Made by a program: the position numbers and the translations under genes. Shown one piece after another: positions 10,109 through 20,700 of a stretch of DNA of 64,000 nt. Source of the stretch: Rhynchopus sp. YZ270_cl-10 (taxonomy: Eukaryota; Euglenozoa; Diplonemea; Diplonemida; Diplonemidae); NCBI GenBank assembly GCA_964035575.1, contig OZ037833.1, positions 2,666,001-2,730,000 of the forward strand, read 5' to 3'. The notes under the pieces are model-generated. The model searched no databases and was not told the origin of the DNA. It was given only the letters and a program-made list of their open reading frames with translations. How positions within the stretch are numbered: the first letter of the stretch is position 1; every line of letters starts with the position of its first letter.

Positions 10109-10466
10109 ATGGCTGACCAGTTCAACAAGGCAGTGTACCTGGTGCGTGAGGGACCCAAGCGTGTATGTTTGATTATCCCTTTATCTCCATCTTTCTTCTC
10201 TTTCACAGGACAGCAGCAACGAGCAGAAGCTTGAGTTCTACTCCCTGTACAAGCAGGCGACCGTCGGAGACGTGCAGGGAGACCAGCCCTGGGCCGTGCA
10301 GGTGGAGGCACGCGCCAAGTGGGACGCGTGGAACTCCCGTAAGGGCATGACCAAGGACGCCGCCATGGCTGCCTACGTCGCGGCCGTTGCCAAGGACGAG
10401 CCCAACTGGGAGTCCTCCGAGACCGTCACCAAGATGCCCGCTGGATGGGCCCCTCCCTCCAAGTAA
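10109..10466 (+). CDS. acyl-CoA-binding protein
   Basis: Small cytosolic protein that binds long-chain acyl-CoA esters and buffers and delivers them for lipid metabolism. Two exons: 10109-10162 and 10209-10466, with a 46-nt phase-0 intron (donor GTATGT, acceptor TTTCACAG). The spliced protein has 103 residues, a little longer than the family norm of 86-90. Exon 1 gives MADQFNKAVYLVREGPKR; exon 2 carries the core helices with the hallmark EFYSLYKQATVGDV and KWDAWNSRKGMTKDAA, matching the LYGLYKQATxGD and KWDAWxxxKGxSxxxA signatures that contact the acyl-CoA. The ATG lies in TCACAATGGCT. The gene stands alone, and an AATAAA-type signal lies about 75 bases after the stop. Confidence 0.96.
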
Positions 10467-11547
10467 GACTACGGACTGTCTTGCTTAAAAAAATCCCCAT
10501 TTTTTTTTTGAAAAAAAAAGTACTGATTTGAGCCAAAAAATAAAGATGAAGTAACTACTAGAACACCCAAAATATGAAATACATCCCCCTTCTTGGAGTG
10601 GGGAGAGCATATTTTGAAAAATGGGAGCATTGTTTTCTTGCCAAATGTAGCCCATTTTAAAAAGACTTCTGCAGGTTCAAAAGAAAAGAGAGAAAAAAAG
10701 TCTCAGAAAAGAGTTACCAGAGAAAAACAGTGGTTTTTGTTTTGTTTTTTTGACATCCTTTTATTCATAGCAGTGTGGCATTATTATCCCTCTTTTCTTC
10801 GTGTGTGCACATTTTTGCCCTCTGACCTACATATGAACGATAGGATTCAAAGAATAAAAAAAACCAAAAATGCAGGGTACTCAACACCTCTCTACCTTTG
10901 CAAAAAAAAGCCCTCCTATTTCACCCCACACCCATTTTTCTCTTTCTCTCTCTGTTTTGGTTCACTTTGAGTGAACCAGCAAAAAAAAAAAAAAAAAAAA
11001 TCCCCCCCCACAAAACCCATTTTTTTTCTCTCAACAAAAAGACCACATGGTGTTTTATTGAGTAGGACTGCTTATGGGACAACAAAAAAAAGGCAAGACT
11101 TTTTTTCCCTTTCATTTTCTACTCAATCGTATTCCTACCCTTTTTTTTTTCAGTCAAATGATAGAGGTAAATCCAATATACGCCTGTACCCGTGCCTCCC
11201 CTGGTGTCTGTATTCCCCCCTTGCCTACTAGACGAGTAATAGGCCGGCACCTAGGTGTAGTTTTGACTCATTAGGGATCGGGTGTGCATCTCCACAGTGT
11301 GTGACCAGGGTTAGCCATCCCAGCACGTTTTACCTTCAGGCCAAAGACCTGGAGGAAGTGCCACGAAAGGACCCCCCGGATGCAGTTTTAGGTCCAGCCC
11401 ACGACCTGGTGGGTATTTTTTTTGTTTCACATTTTCACTCAAACCCTCTCTCTCTCTCACTCCCCTACTAATTCCCCTTCAGACCGCATTCCCCTTTTGG
11501 GGTTGGGGGAAAATCATAAAATAGCATTTTAAAAGAAACCCAAGGAA
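10467..11547. other. intergenic, no gene seen
   Basis: Poly-A/T-rich spacer with one R8 copy (11,318-11,410). The 100 bases before 11,548 are CT-rich. Confidence 0.5.
11318..11410 (+). repeat. R8 repeat copy
   Basis: Shares CCAGCAC-TTTTACC-TCAGG, AAAGGACCCCCCGGATGC and GTCCAGCCCA with 33,337-33,439. Same orientation in both places. Confidence 0.75.
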
Positions 11548-14500
11548 ATGCACCGATATGTTGTTGTGCTGTTGCTCTCCTGCGTGCTCCCCGCCTCCAC
11601 AAGCCACCTGCAGTACTGGTGCTCCTCCGAGAAGAAGGTGACGTCCTTTGGCGCATGCACCCCGCTTCCTTGCGATGCAACCCCGGTGACACTTCCGACA
11701 CCTCCTCCTAGCGATTGTACGTACCCGTTTAATGTGGGCGATGTTGTTAAATTTGTGGGTGCACAGACTTCTCCTGTTTATGGCTTGGAAGGGACTCTTG
11801 TGTGCGGGACGGTTGATGGAAAATTTCTTGTTCTTTGGGATCATTATACGGGAGGAGATGATGGGTTGGACGCGGATATGTACTGTGCTGGAGGTTGTGC
11901 GCCGTACCCAGCGTTGACTGCGATGAGCGGGAGTGGGAGTGCAAAGTGGGTGACCTGCAATTCTGTGTCTCTCGTCTGCGCCGCATGCACACCGTCACCT
12001 ACCTACCCAGAGACAAACGCACCGTACGTCGGACACATCACCAAAGAGCTTCTCCTCGGGTGGTCAACCTCTACCCTCCGCAACGACCACCCCGACAGCG
12101 TAGTGGGTGGTACCCCCACCAGCATCTTTGCAGAGGAAACATTTGGTGTGGTTGCTGTCCAAATTCTTCACAAAGGATTAACCGGGCCTGACTCCATCGC
12201 GCAAGACCCTGAGGTGTACTGCACCCTCACTGTGACCAACAATGTGGCAGTCATCCCTACACCGACTGTCTTAGCAGTGGAAGGTGTTGCCATATTCGAC
12301 GATCTCATGCTCGCCAACGCAGGCCCTGCTACGTTCACCATAGAATGTGAGCTAGGCCGTGCCTCTGTGGGCTACGCCTTCGACACCACCGTCCCAGACA
12401 ACATCATCACAGTGGACGCAACGATATCTGCAGCACGGCCACCTACCCCGGCACCGGATACACCAAAACCATTAGATTTCATTCCTCCTGCGGATCGACC
12501 TGGTGCGTGGAGGTATGCACCGCAGTACCGTACTGTGCATCCTTGGCAGGTACCCTATGCGAGGGCTCCTGCGGACGGACCGTTACCGCCATCTGGTTCG
12601 TGGAGTGGGTATGCAGATTGTGATCGGGATCCTCGGATATGCCCATTTGACTGTCAAATGACAGATTGGCAGCCTTGGAGCAAATGTAACGATACCTGCG
12701 GTGACTTTGCCTCACAAACCCGCTACCGCACCGTGCTAGCTGCAGAGCGTTATGGTGGCACGCCGTGCTCCTCGTATGCCCTCATTGAGTACTCTCCTTG
12801 CAACAGATTCCCTTGTGGTGAAATGTGTACAAAGGAGGTTGTAGGGGACGGCACCACCTCCGGCACACCCGGAAGCTACACCTGTGGGAAGTATGCTGCG
12901 ATCAAAGCCCCGATGCTCTACCAACAGGGCCTCACATCGCACACCATGCTGGAGGGGTGCGCTGCAATCAAACCCGGGGTCGCAACAGACGCGACCTTTC
13001 TCTTTGAAACCAAAGTGGTGCTCAAGGTGGGGGACGCTGTGCAGGTAGAATTCTCTGGTGGGAGTATTGGGTCCTCGTGTAACTTGATGACGCAACGGCC
13101 TTGTGTACAGATCGTTGCAGAGATTTCGAAGAACGGCGACACTTGGAAGGAATGTGGCACCTTCGACCACCAAGACCATCTCGGCGTTCAATACGAAATC
13201 GGTGCGCACACTGCTGTACAATGTCTTTCCCCATACGCGACAGACCGCCTTTTCATCAAATTCAAAGCCATCGAACACATCTCTGCTGGAACCATCGGAT
13301 CTGGCGCCATCACCGGCGGCCAAGCCATCCCCTCCACATGGGGCAACCGCAACGACGTCTCGGCCAACGCACATCCCTACGGTGGCTACTTCGGGTCCGG
13401 TCAATACGCAACTGTCTTCATCACCCGCGCCGCTGTTCAGGTCCCCTGCGTCAAGGACTGTGTGCTAGGGGAATGGGGCGATTGGTCGATCTGCTCGAAC
13501 CCCTGCAACGGAGGGAGACAGAGGCGGGAGAGGTTGGTGATAGTGTCGCCAAGTCGCGGTGCGGCGTGCGATGTGACGGCAGAAGGAAGAGCGTGCAATA
13601 CACATCACTGCGACTCCGACTGCGATTTCACTGCGTTCGGGACGTGGTCGGATTGTTCGACGAATTGTGGTGGTGGTACTCAGGTTCGCACCAGGGAGAT
13701 CATTGCGCACGCAAACGGCAACGGCCAAGCCTGCCCTACCGTCCTCACAGAAACACAGCTCTGCAACACCCATGTCTGTGGCGACCACTGCCAGGTCTCC
13801 TCCTTCACCATATGGGGCCCTTGCTCTGCCCTCTGTGGTGGTGGTGCCTCTGTGCGCACCCGCACCATCGTACAGAACAACACTGGTGCAGGAGACGCCT
13901 GCCCGCACCTCTTCGAATCCCGCTCCTGCAACACCAACGCATGCACCGGCACTCCACAGGACCTGGCCCTCCCTCCCAACGCACCAGAGGACACAACCAC
14001 AGACGCACCCACCCTTTCCCCTTTAGCGCAAACTGTGGCTCCAGCGACTGGAACGCCGGTTGTTCCTGGCATTCCTACGTTACGCCTGAAGTTCCGCAGC
14101 TCGCCTGCAACACGCAATGAAGCAAGCGGGACGCGCTTTCAAGAATACTTCAATGAGGTGGTGACGGCGTTTGTTGCGGAGCTGGATGAGTACTCTTTGG
14201 ACACTCTGGCGCGCGAGGTGCCGGATGGGGTGAAGGCCTTCGTTGTGGCGACGTTGTTCAACCAACAGTTCAACCTCTCCGGCACCACCAAGGTGCCTTT
14301 GGCAAGCACCAACACCGCAGCCTTCACGGACCTCATCATCAACGGCGACGGCGCAGAAGAGCTGATGGACATCGCACTCACCATTGTCCTCGAACCCTCT
14401 GTCCCTGGCATAGACACCTCCTCCATCTACCGCAAGCTTCTGGTCCGCACCACGCAAAGCGAGAACCTCAAACGGTACCTCATTGCAGGGTACGCAACCC

Positions 14501-15117
14501 CGCTCGATTCCTTCGACACTGCGCAGTGGAAAACGAATGTGGCAACTGCGCTGAACATTAACGTCGATGCGATTGACGTTCTCAGAGTCGCCTCTGATGA
14601 GTCCGGTGTGTCTCCACTGACAGGGTGCGCCAAGCAGGACGGTGCTTTGGGTGGTGTGTCCGTCTTCTTTTCTATCACTGCCGACAGAAGCGTTGAGGAA
14701 ACCTTTTTAAAGTCCTCTCTTGAACCAGGCAATGCACTGTCTGCAGAGTCGTGCGGTGCTACATACGCCTTGGCCGGTACCTACGAGAACAGTATCGTTA
14801 ACTCCTTTTTAAGTCTCGTAGACCAAAAGGCGAGTCTCCGTGAGACATCTGTCCCTACCGAAGCACCAAGCACATCGTCTGGTCTGAATTGGCCTCTTAT
14901 CTTAGGAGTTCTTCTCCCAGTTCTGTTGCTGCTCTGGCTAGGTGTGGCTGGCCTCCTCTGGTACAAACAGCGTGTTAAGAAGAGGAACCGCAACCGTCGC
15001 AATGGACCTGATGATGACAAAGATGAAGACGAAGGTGACGGCGACACCCCTGGAAACTCCACAGAAGGGCTTGTGGAGGAGAACCCAATACAGCGGGCAT
15101 TCCCAGAGAGGAGTTAG
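11548..15117 (+). CDS. type I membrane protein with four TSP1 repeats
   Basis: An 1189-residue single-exon surface protein. Residues 1-19 form a signal peptide (MHRYVVVLLLSCVLPASTS). An N-terminal Cys-containing region and a Pro-rich linker (about 310-330) lead to thrombospondin type 1 repeats at about 369-425, 634-689, 691-745 and 747-801. Each has the W-x-x-W or single-W core, C-x-x-x-C and a basic R strand (WSKCNDTCGD; WSICSNPCNGG; WSDCSTNCGGG; WGPCSALCGGG). The 210 residues between repeats 1 and 2 form a separate Cys-poor domain I cannot name. A Thr/Pro linker and a SEA-like alpha/beta stretch (about 850-1090) precede one membrane helix (about 1113-1139) and a basic-then-acidic cytoplasmic tail. 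TSP1 repeats bind glycans and proteins in adhesion; this role is inferred. C-mannosylation of the Trp residues is possible. Confidence 0.9.
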   Translation: MHRYVVVLLLSCVLPASTSHLQYWCSSEKKVTSFGACTPLPCDATPVTLPTPPPSDCTYPFNVGDVVKFVGAQTSPVYGLEGTLVCGTVDGKFLVLWDHYTGGDDGLDADMYCAGGCAPYPALTAMSGSGSAKWVTCNSVSLVCAACTPSPTYPETNAPYVGHITKELLLGWSTSTLRNDHPDSVVGGTPTSIFAEETFGVVAVQILHKGLTGPDSIAQDPEVYCTLTVTNNVAVIPTPTVLAVEGVAIFDDLMLANAGPATFTIECELGRASVGYAFDTTVPDNIITVDATISAARPPTPAPDTPKPLDFIPPADRPGAWRYAPQYRTVHPWQVPYARAPADGPLPPSGSWSGYADCDRDPRICPFDCQMTDWQPWSKCNDTCGDFASQTRYRTVLAAERYGGTPCSSYALIEYSPCNRFPCGEMCTKEVVGDGTTSGTPGSYTCGKYAAIKAPMLYQQGLTSHTMLEGCAAIKPGVATDATFLFETKVVLKVGDAVQVEFSGGSIGSSCNLMTQRPCVQIVAEISKNGDTWKECGTFDHQDHLGVQYEIGAHTAVQCLSPYATDRLFIKFKAIEHISAGTIGSGAITGGQAIPSTWGNRNDVSANAHPYGGYFGSGQYATVFITRAAVQVPCVKDCVLGEWGDWSICSNPCNGGRQRRERLVIVSPSRGAACDVTAEGRACNTHHCDSDCDFTAFGTWSDCSTNCGGGTQVRTREIIAHANGNGQACPTVLTETQLCNTHVCGDHCQVSSFTIWGPCSALCGGGASVRTRTIVQNNTGAGDACPHLFESRSCNTNACTGTPQDLALPPNAPEDTTTDAPTLSPLAQTVAPATGTPVVPGIPTLRLKFRSSPATRNEASGTRFQEYFNEVVTAFVAELDEYSLDTLAREVPDGVKAFVVATLFNQQFNLSGTTKVPLASTNTAAFTDLIINGDGAEELMDIALTIVLEPSVPGIDTSSIYRKLLVRTTQSENLKRYLIAGYATPLDSFDTAQWKTNVATALNINVDAIDVLRVASDESGVSPLTGCAKQDGALGGVSVFFSITADRSVEETFLKSSLEPGNALSAESCGATYALAGTYENSIVNSFLSLVDQKASLRETSVPTEAPSTSSGLNWPLILGVLLPVLLLLWLGVAGLLWYKQRVKKRNRNRRNGPDDDKDEDEGDGDTPGNSTEGLVEENPIQRAFPERS

Positions 15118-15405
15118 AAAAGAAAGGGTTTGGGGGATCATTTGGCCAAAAAAACCTTGTTTTTTTTTTGGCAAAGAGAGGTGGGGTGAGGTGGGGCGTA
15201 TCCCGTCTGGTAATAGCTTTTTTGATAAATTCTATAGCAAAATAATATTCTTGTGGTGTATTGTCGTGTATTGTTGGTGTATTTGCATTTCCAATCTGAT
15301 CCTGGATTGTGATAGGGTCACTTCGGAAAAATGGACAAGTTTTTTCGCTGCTTAAATTTTGAAACATATCCCATCAGGTGACCCCGGGCTTTTTTTTTTG
15401 TGCTT

Positions 15406-15454
15406 TCATCCGGCTGGCATCGTGGGTCAGTCGGAGGTGCATTAATAACTTCAC
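15406..15454 (+). repeat. R7 repeat copy
   Basis: CTTTCATCCGGCTGGCATCG and GGAGGTGCATTAATAACTTC; related to copies at 39.5 and 43.0 kb, same orientation. Confidence 0.75.
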
Positions 15455-16126
15455 TTTTCCCCCCCTCTTCCCCGACCTGAGGTCTGTTGCGCCGCAACAG
15501 AACTTTATACAGGTAGCGTCGGGGCTGGTCTTTTCGAAGCTTCGAACGGATGAATAAGACCTCGGTTCTTCTTGTCCTGTTTTGGGTGATATTTTTTTTT
15601 GTGGGGGAGGGCATTCAGTATGTTCAGTTTTCTCTATTTTTATTGTTGTGTTTGGCACCTTCATCGCTGTGGTGCCTCCCCCCTCCCCATCAAATAGGTG
15701 ACTAACCCCGTTTGGTCCTTACCCTCTCTTTGTTTCAGCTCAAAGATAAACTTTCTCCCCATACCCGGTTGCTTATTGTGAGCTGTGGGTCTTTGTATTT
15801 TTTGGGGGGTGCTTTGCTGCTCATCTGTGTCTTTGTGTCGCCGGCAATCGTTAACGGTTGAGGTATGTGCGCAGGGGGGGGTGAGAAAGGGAAGGATATG
15901 TATTTGTCCAAGGGTTGCCCCCACCCATCTTCCACGTTATGTTCAGTTCCTCTGTCAAATCTGTTTGAGTCTCTGTTCCTTCAGTTTAGTTTTTTTTCCT
16001 CCAGAGTAACCCTGCTTTTCTCGAAGGCAGATCAATTTTTCCGTTATTTTTCCGCGCTCTCAGCACCTTTTTAGATGGGTGTAACTCACAGTGAAATGCA
16101 TCCATTTTTCTCAAGCGTTTTGTTAA

Positions 16127-16161
16127 AGGTGACTAAGCAAGAGAGAGGCTTGTGTTCATCT
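16127..16161 (+). repeat. R5 hairpin repeat copy
   Basis: AGGTGACTAAGC, loop AAGAGAGAG, GCTTGTGTTCATCT; stem reduced to AAGC/GCTT. Confidence 0.7.
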
Positions 16162-16664
16162 AAAAAAAAACTTTCCTTTTTTTGTTTCCACCTTCAATGG
16201 GTGAATATGCACAGAGAGGCTTGGGGTTCAGCATAAAACGTTTTTCGTTTTTCTTTTTCCGCAGCGACACTTTGCAACAGCTGGGAGGCCACCCCAGCTC
16301 AGGGGACCCAGCTTCCTGTCTTTCCCCTTTCCCCCTCTGCAAGAAAGACGCCACTGCAAACAACACACATATTCTACCTTTCTCAGTGTACTTAACGGAT
16401 CTCCTCCACCTCCTCCCTTCATTATTTACTTCTCATCTTTACCACATCCTGTTTTGAAATACTGCATTCGTTTTTGAGTACCTTGCGGGAGCAAACTCCA
16501 TTAGTCTGCATTAATGATGCGAAAAAGTGCTATTTTGTGCTATGTTGGGGTCGTCGGCCACACCAATTAAGGTGGACTTACTGCAATGTTGTGTTCGTCT
16601 TCCCAAACCTTTCTCCCATTCTCTCATTATTCTCTCACAGGGTTTGGTTTTTTGACCGCAAAAA

Positions 16665-17562
16665 ATGCCACCACCACCCGCAAGTTGGTTTGGTATTGAA
16701 GAAACAGATGTGGTGACTGGGAAAAGCACAGCAGAGCTGACATCGCTTTTGGTCCGAGCGTGCTTTCGAGATGTTATTTGCGGGTGTGCGGGGTTGGAGT
16801 GGGGGTCGATGTGCGACCGGGAGAGAACTCTGTCGATTAGCTTGACGGTGCAGGCACTGCAGGAAACGGGGCGGGGGGAGAAGGCGTGTGAGTTCATGGA
16901 GTTGATCAATGAGGGTGTCTGTGGTCTTGCACCTGACACGCTTTTGCTGTACCTACAGCTTCTTTGTGACAACGCCTCACACAAAAAGGCGTCTGAGCTG
17001 GCCTCCGCACACCTCACTGTCAACAGCACCGCACCCACCACCACCACCCTCAGTGTCCTCGCACTCTACTGCAAGCACATTCTCCCCAAGGTGCAGTCCG
17101 CTGCCGCTGCACAGACGTACCTAGAGGCGTGCTACCTATGTTACTACACAGTGGGTTCGGAGATGGTAGACAAACTGCGTGCAGAGGTGAAGCGCAACGC
17201 AGATGCAGAGGCGAACCCGCCCAAGAAGGTGCGTACAAAGGCAGAGCGTACCATAGTGGCAAAGCCTGCAGTCGTGAAGGAGGAAATCCCCGAGGAGGTG
17301 CCAGTGGAGGAGCGGAGGAATGTCGAGACGAAGGTGTACACCAGTGCACCAACTGAGGTGGCTCGGACACCTTGGCAGGAGGTGGTGCAGTTTTTGCGGG
17401 GGGTATGTGTAGTTTATATGACCTATTTTCAAGGAATTCAAATAAAAAAAAATCATCTCACAGGGCAGTCGTGTGCAATGGGGTGCCAAAGCCGTTCTTG
17501 CGTTGTTGCTGTTTTGGCTGCTGAAGAAACTGACTGCGCCGCGGCAGGTCATCACCCTCTGA
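16665..17562 (+). CDS. tail-anchored protein, PEX26/APEM9-like
   Basis: Two exons, 16665-17402 and 17464-17562, with a 61-nt phase-0 intron (GTATGT...CTCACAG), give 278 residues. Residues 1-175 are helical and repeat-like, with motifs such as LSISLTVQALQETGRGEKAC and LYLQLLCDNASHKKA. A charged linker (about 180-230, KKVRTKAERT then EEIPEEVPVEE) precedes a C-terminal membrane helix in exon 2 (VQWGAKAVLALLLFWLLKKL) and ten tail residues. This is the architecture of PEX26/Pex15/APEM9, the tail-anchored peroxisomal receptors that dock the PEX1-PEX6 ATPase for recycling of the import receptor PEX5. The family is poorly conserved in sequence, so the assignment rests on layout, length (PEX26 is 305 residues) and helix character. 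Another tail-anchored TPR-like protein is possible. Reading through the intron would lose the membrane tail. Confidence 0.5.
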
Positions 17563-17716
17563 TGGAGGGGGTCTCAATATTACATTTTTTTGTATCGGCG
17601 AGCTTCGTCGCCAATAGTGACAATGACCCTTCCCCCTTTCCCACTCTTTTCTTACCCTTCCCTCTTCCTTTACACCCGGCAGACACAAACGGGGCAATGG
17701 AATATTCGATTTCAAA

Positions 17717-20700
17717 ATGAACAAGGATATTGTTGGGTTCCTCAAAGACCTGCGGAAGGAGTGTGACGATGCGATCCGCAAGAAGGCACTGCAGAAGGCG
17801 GCTGAGTCCATAGGGAAGTACCCTTTGCGCATCACATCAGGTTCGCAGGCACGCAACCTTGCAGGGGTAGGGGACTGGATATCGGGCCAGCTCGACACCT
17901 TTCTTGCAGAGCAGCGCAGTGGGAATGCCCCGGAGCCGTGTTTCGATTCCTCGCAGTTGGACTTTGTGCAGTCTCTTCTCTCTCAGGTCAGCTCGCAGTC
18001 GCAGTCACAGTCGCAGTCTCAAATCACAACGAAACCACCTAAACCACCCAAACCACAAGGCATTCCTCGAGTCCGAACTGTAGATAATGTTGCACTGCAG
18101 GCGGAGGCGCAGCCACAGCAGATTGACGCTGAAAACGACTCTTTGCCTTTGTTCTCGGTTCCTCCTCCGCAGCAGCAGCAGCAGCAGCTTCCACAAGAGG
18201 AAGATAATGGGGACGTTGAGGAAAGCCTTGCAGCCTTGACGCTTGCAGAGCTGAAGACACGTTGTCGTGACGCAACCCTCCCTGTCACCGGGACGAAGGC
18301 GGATCTGATGCAGCGTCTACAGGCCTTCCGTGAGAGGGAGGTGTCGCAGCAGTCGCTGTCGCAGAACAGCCAGACACTGTCCCTGCCGCTTTCGCAGGGT
18401 GAGGACTACGGCGCACTGCGCAGCATGACCGTGGCACGCCTCCGCGACGTCTGCAAGGAACGCAACCTCAAATGGTCCGGCACAAAGGGGATGCTGCTCG
18501 ACCGCCTCACCGGGGCCGCTCCGCGCGGGGCGGATGGTTCCCAGCAGAAAGGGTCGAGTCTTGACCATCCCTGCAAAATTGACACAAAACAGCTCTCCGA
18601 CGGCGGGAAATACCCATCCATACGGTACCGCAGTGCGTCATACGCCTTGATGCTGTCGTTGTTTGAATTCCACGAGGCAAACGACCCCTTTGCATCGATC
18701 ACTATCACCACGCTCTTTCTCTCTGCACAGAAGTACACCTCTGCGCGTCTCGAGGCCTCGCGGCAACCAAGCCAGGACAGCGGCAGCCAGCAGTGGTTTT
18801 CGGGTGGACACCACTCCCTGCACAACACCCTCGTGAAGGGCGACCTTGTGGTGAAGACGACTATACCACAGAAGGGGTACCGTTTGACGGAGCTGGGGAT
18901 GCGCTTTGGGCAACACCTTTGGAACTGTCATACACGTGAACCAGGGGCAGGTAAGGTAGGGGAAACAGACCCTCAGGTGGGTCCTGCTGCAGCCTCGCAA
19001 CCACAGCAACCACAGCAGCCACAGCCGCAAGCCACGAAGGCATCCCCTATCGTCAAACGCCGCCGCATCACCCCAACCCCATTTGTGCAGAAGCCGTCTC
19101 TTCCACTTCCCGCAGACGTCCCCCCGTCGCCACAGCCCAAGCCACCACAGACAGATAAGGCAGATACCCATACCCGCGCCACCTCTAGTGAAGCGAGAGG
19201 CAGAATCATTGAAGATATTGCGAGTAGGTACGCCTTGGCTGACGCAGGGACTGATGTGTATGGGCATGTCCCGGATGTAGCCCCAGAGCCGTTGTGTTCA
19301 GAGAGTGGGGTTGGGGCTGTGGCAGAGGGTGTAGGCGGATTGATGCAGGATAGTGTGATGTCTGACGTGGTGTCGAGAGCAGAGACGTTGTGTGTGGCAG
19401 ACGTAGAGAGGGATGCGGTGTTTGAGAGTGTAGAGGTGCACTCCACCACAGTGTCCAAGGAAGCAGAGGGGCTCCGTGTGGAGGAGGCGACCCTGGCAGT
19501 AAGCACCGTACGGCTCCGTGGGTTTGACTATCTGCTGCAGAGTGTGGCGGGCCTGACTGAGGCGGAGGTGGCGGATATGCGGCGTGATTTCATGAAGACA
19601 CAGAATCTCACGGAAGTGGACTACGCCCTTGAGGAAAGCTTTCTTGGGATTGCTGGGGACGACGACGATGACGACGACAGTGGCGTGGAGATCATCTCAC
19701 CCGATCAGCCAGACCGGCCACCTGCACAACAACCCGCACTCCCCTCACAACCACCACCACCAGAGCAAGAATCTGCCCCACCCCTTCCCTGGGAAGCAAC
19801 ACCACTATCCCAGGGAGCGGCTGCACCACCACCTCCCTTAGAAACTGAACCATCTACCACACCGGTTCCAGAAGAACAACCTCCGACACGTCTAGACTGG
19901 CGCGACTTCGCAACTCGCGCAACCAGAGACACCACTACCACCACCACCACCACCACCCCCATCCGGGTCATCCTCATTGCCGACCAACGTGAACGCGCAA
20001 ACGGCAGCCGCAGTGTGTTCTCCGAGAAGTTGACACAAAAGGGGGTAATCTGCGAGACACGCCAGCTTGAGGTTGGCGACTTTACTTGGGTGGCACGCGA
20101 TGCACACGGTGGCGAGGTGGTGCTGGGGTGCGTGGTCGAACGCAAAACTGCAGGCGACCTAGCAAAGAGCATCACCGGGGGACGCTACACACAACAGAAG
20201 GCACGTCTGCGGCAGTGCATGCTGCGCAGGGTGGTCTACCTTTTGGAAGGCCCCTTCTCCGACCAAGGACACATCCAAGCTAAGGCGTTGGAGACAGCAC
20301 TCATGACAACCTCCCTATGCGATGGGTTCTTCGTAGAGCATACGAGGTCGTTGGAGCACACCATAGCGGTGTTGGTCGGGATGACAGCGTCGCTTGCGGC
20401 ATGCATTGTGGGGTGCACCTCCCTGGAGGAGGTGGCAGCATGCAATGCGCTGTTGGAGGATGTGGTCGTGTCTCCATTTGAACCGAAGGAGTTGCCACAG
20501 AGACAGCTACCAGCGGTGTTGCCAGCGTACACAGCGTTTGAGGAAGGGGAGCGTGGAAGGAGAGGTGACGCGCATTTGGGAGAGTTGTTTGCAAGACAGC
20601 TGTCGTGCATTCATGGTGTCGGGGGCGACGCGGCTCGTGCCATAGCTAATGCGCATCATTCCCCGTATAGTCTCTGGTGCACGTACCAAGACCTTATCGC

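Larger units (their letters stand above)
15118..16664. other. intergenic with R7 and R5 copies
   Basis: About 1.5 kb without a recognised gene. Holds one R7 and one R5 copy. CT-rich stretches precede the next gene, which is preceded by CTCTCACAG at 16,640, a possible acceptor of an upstream leader exon. Confidence 0.5.

Noticed and set aside
13101-14120. 339-residue frame overlapping the TSP1 gene
   Set aside because: Shadow in another frame of a GC-rich gene; the TSP1 frame has signal peptide, domains and membrane helix.
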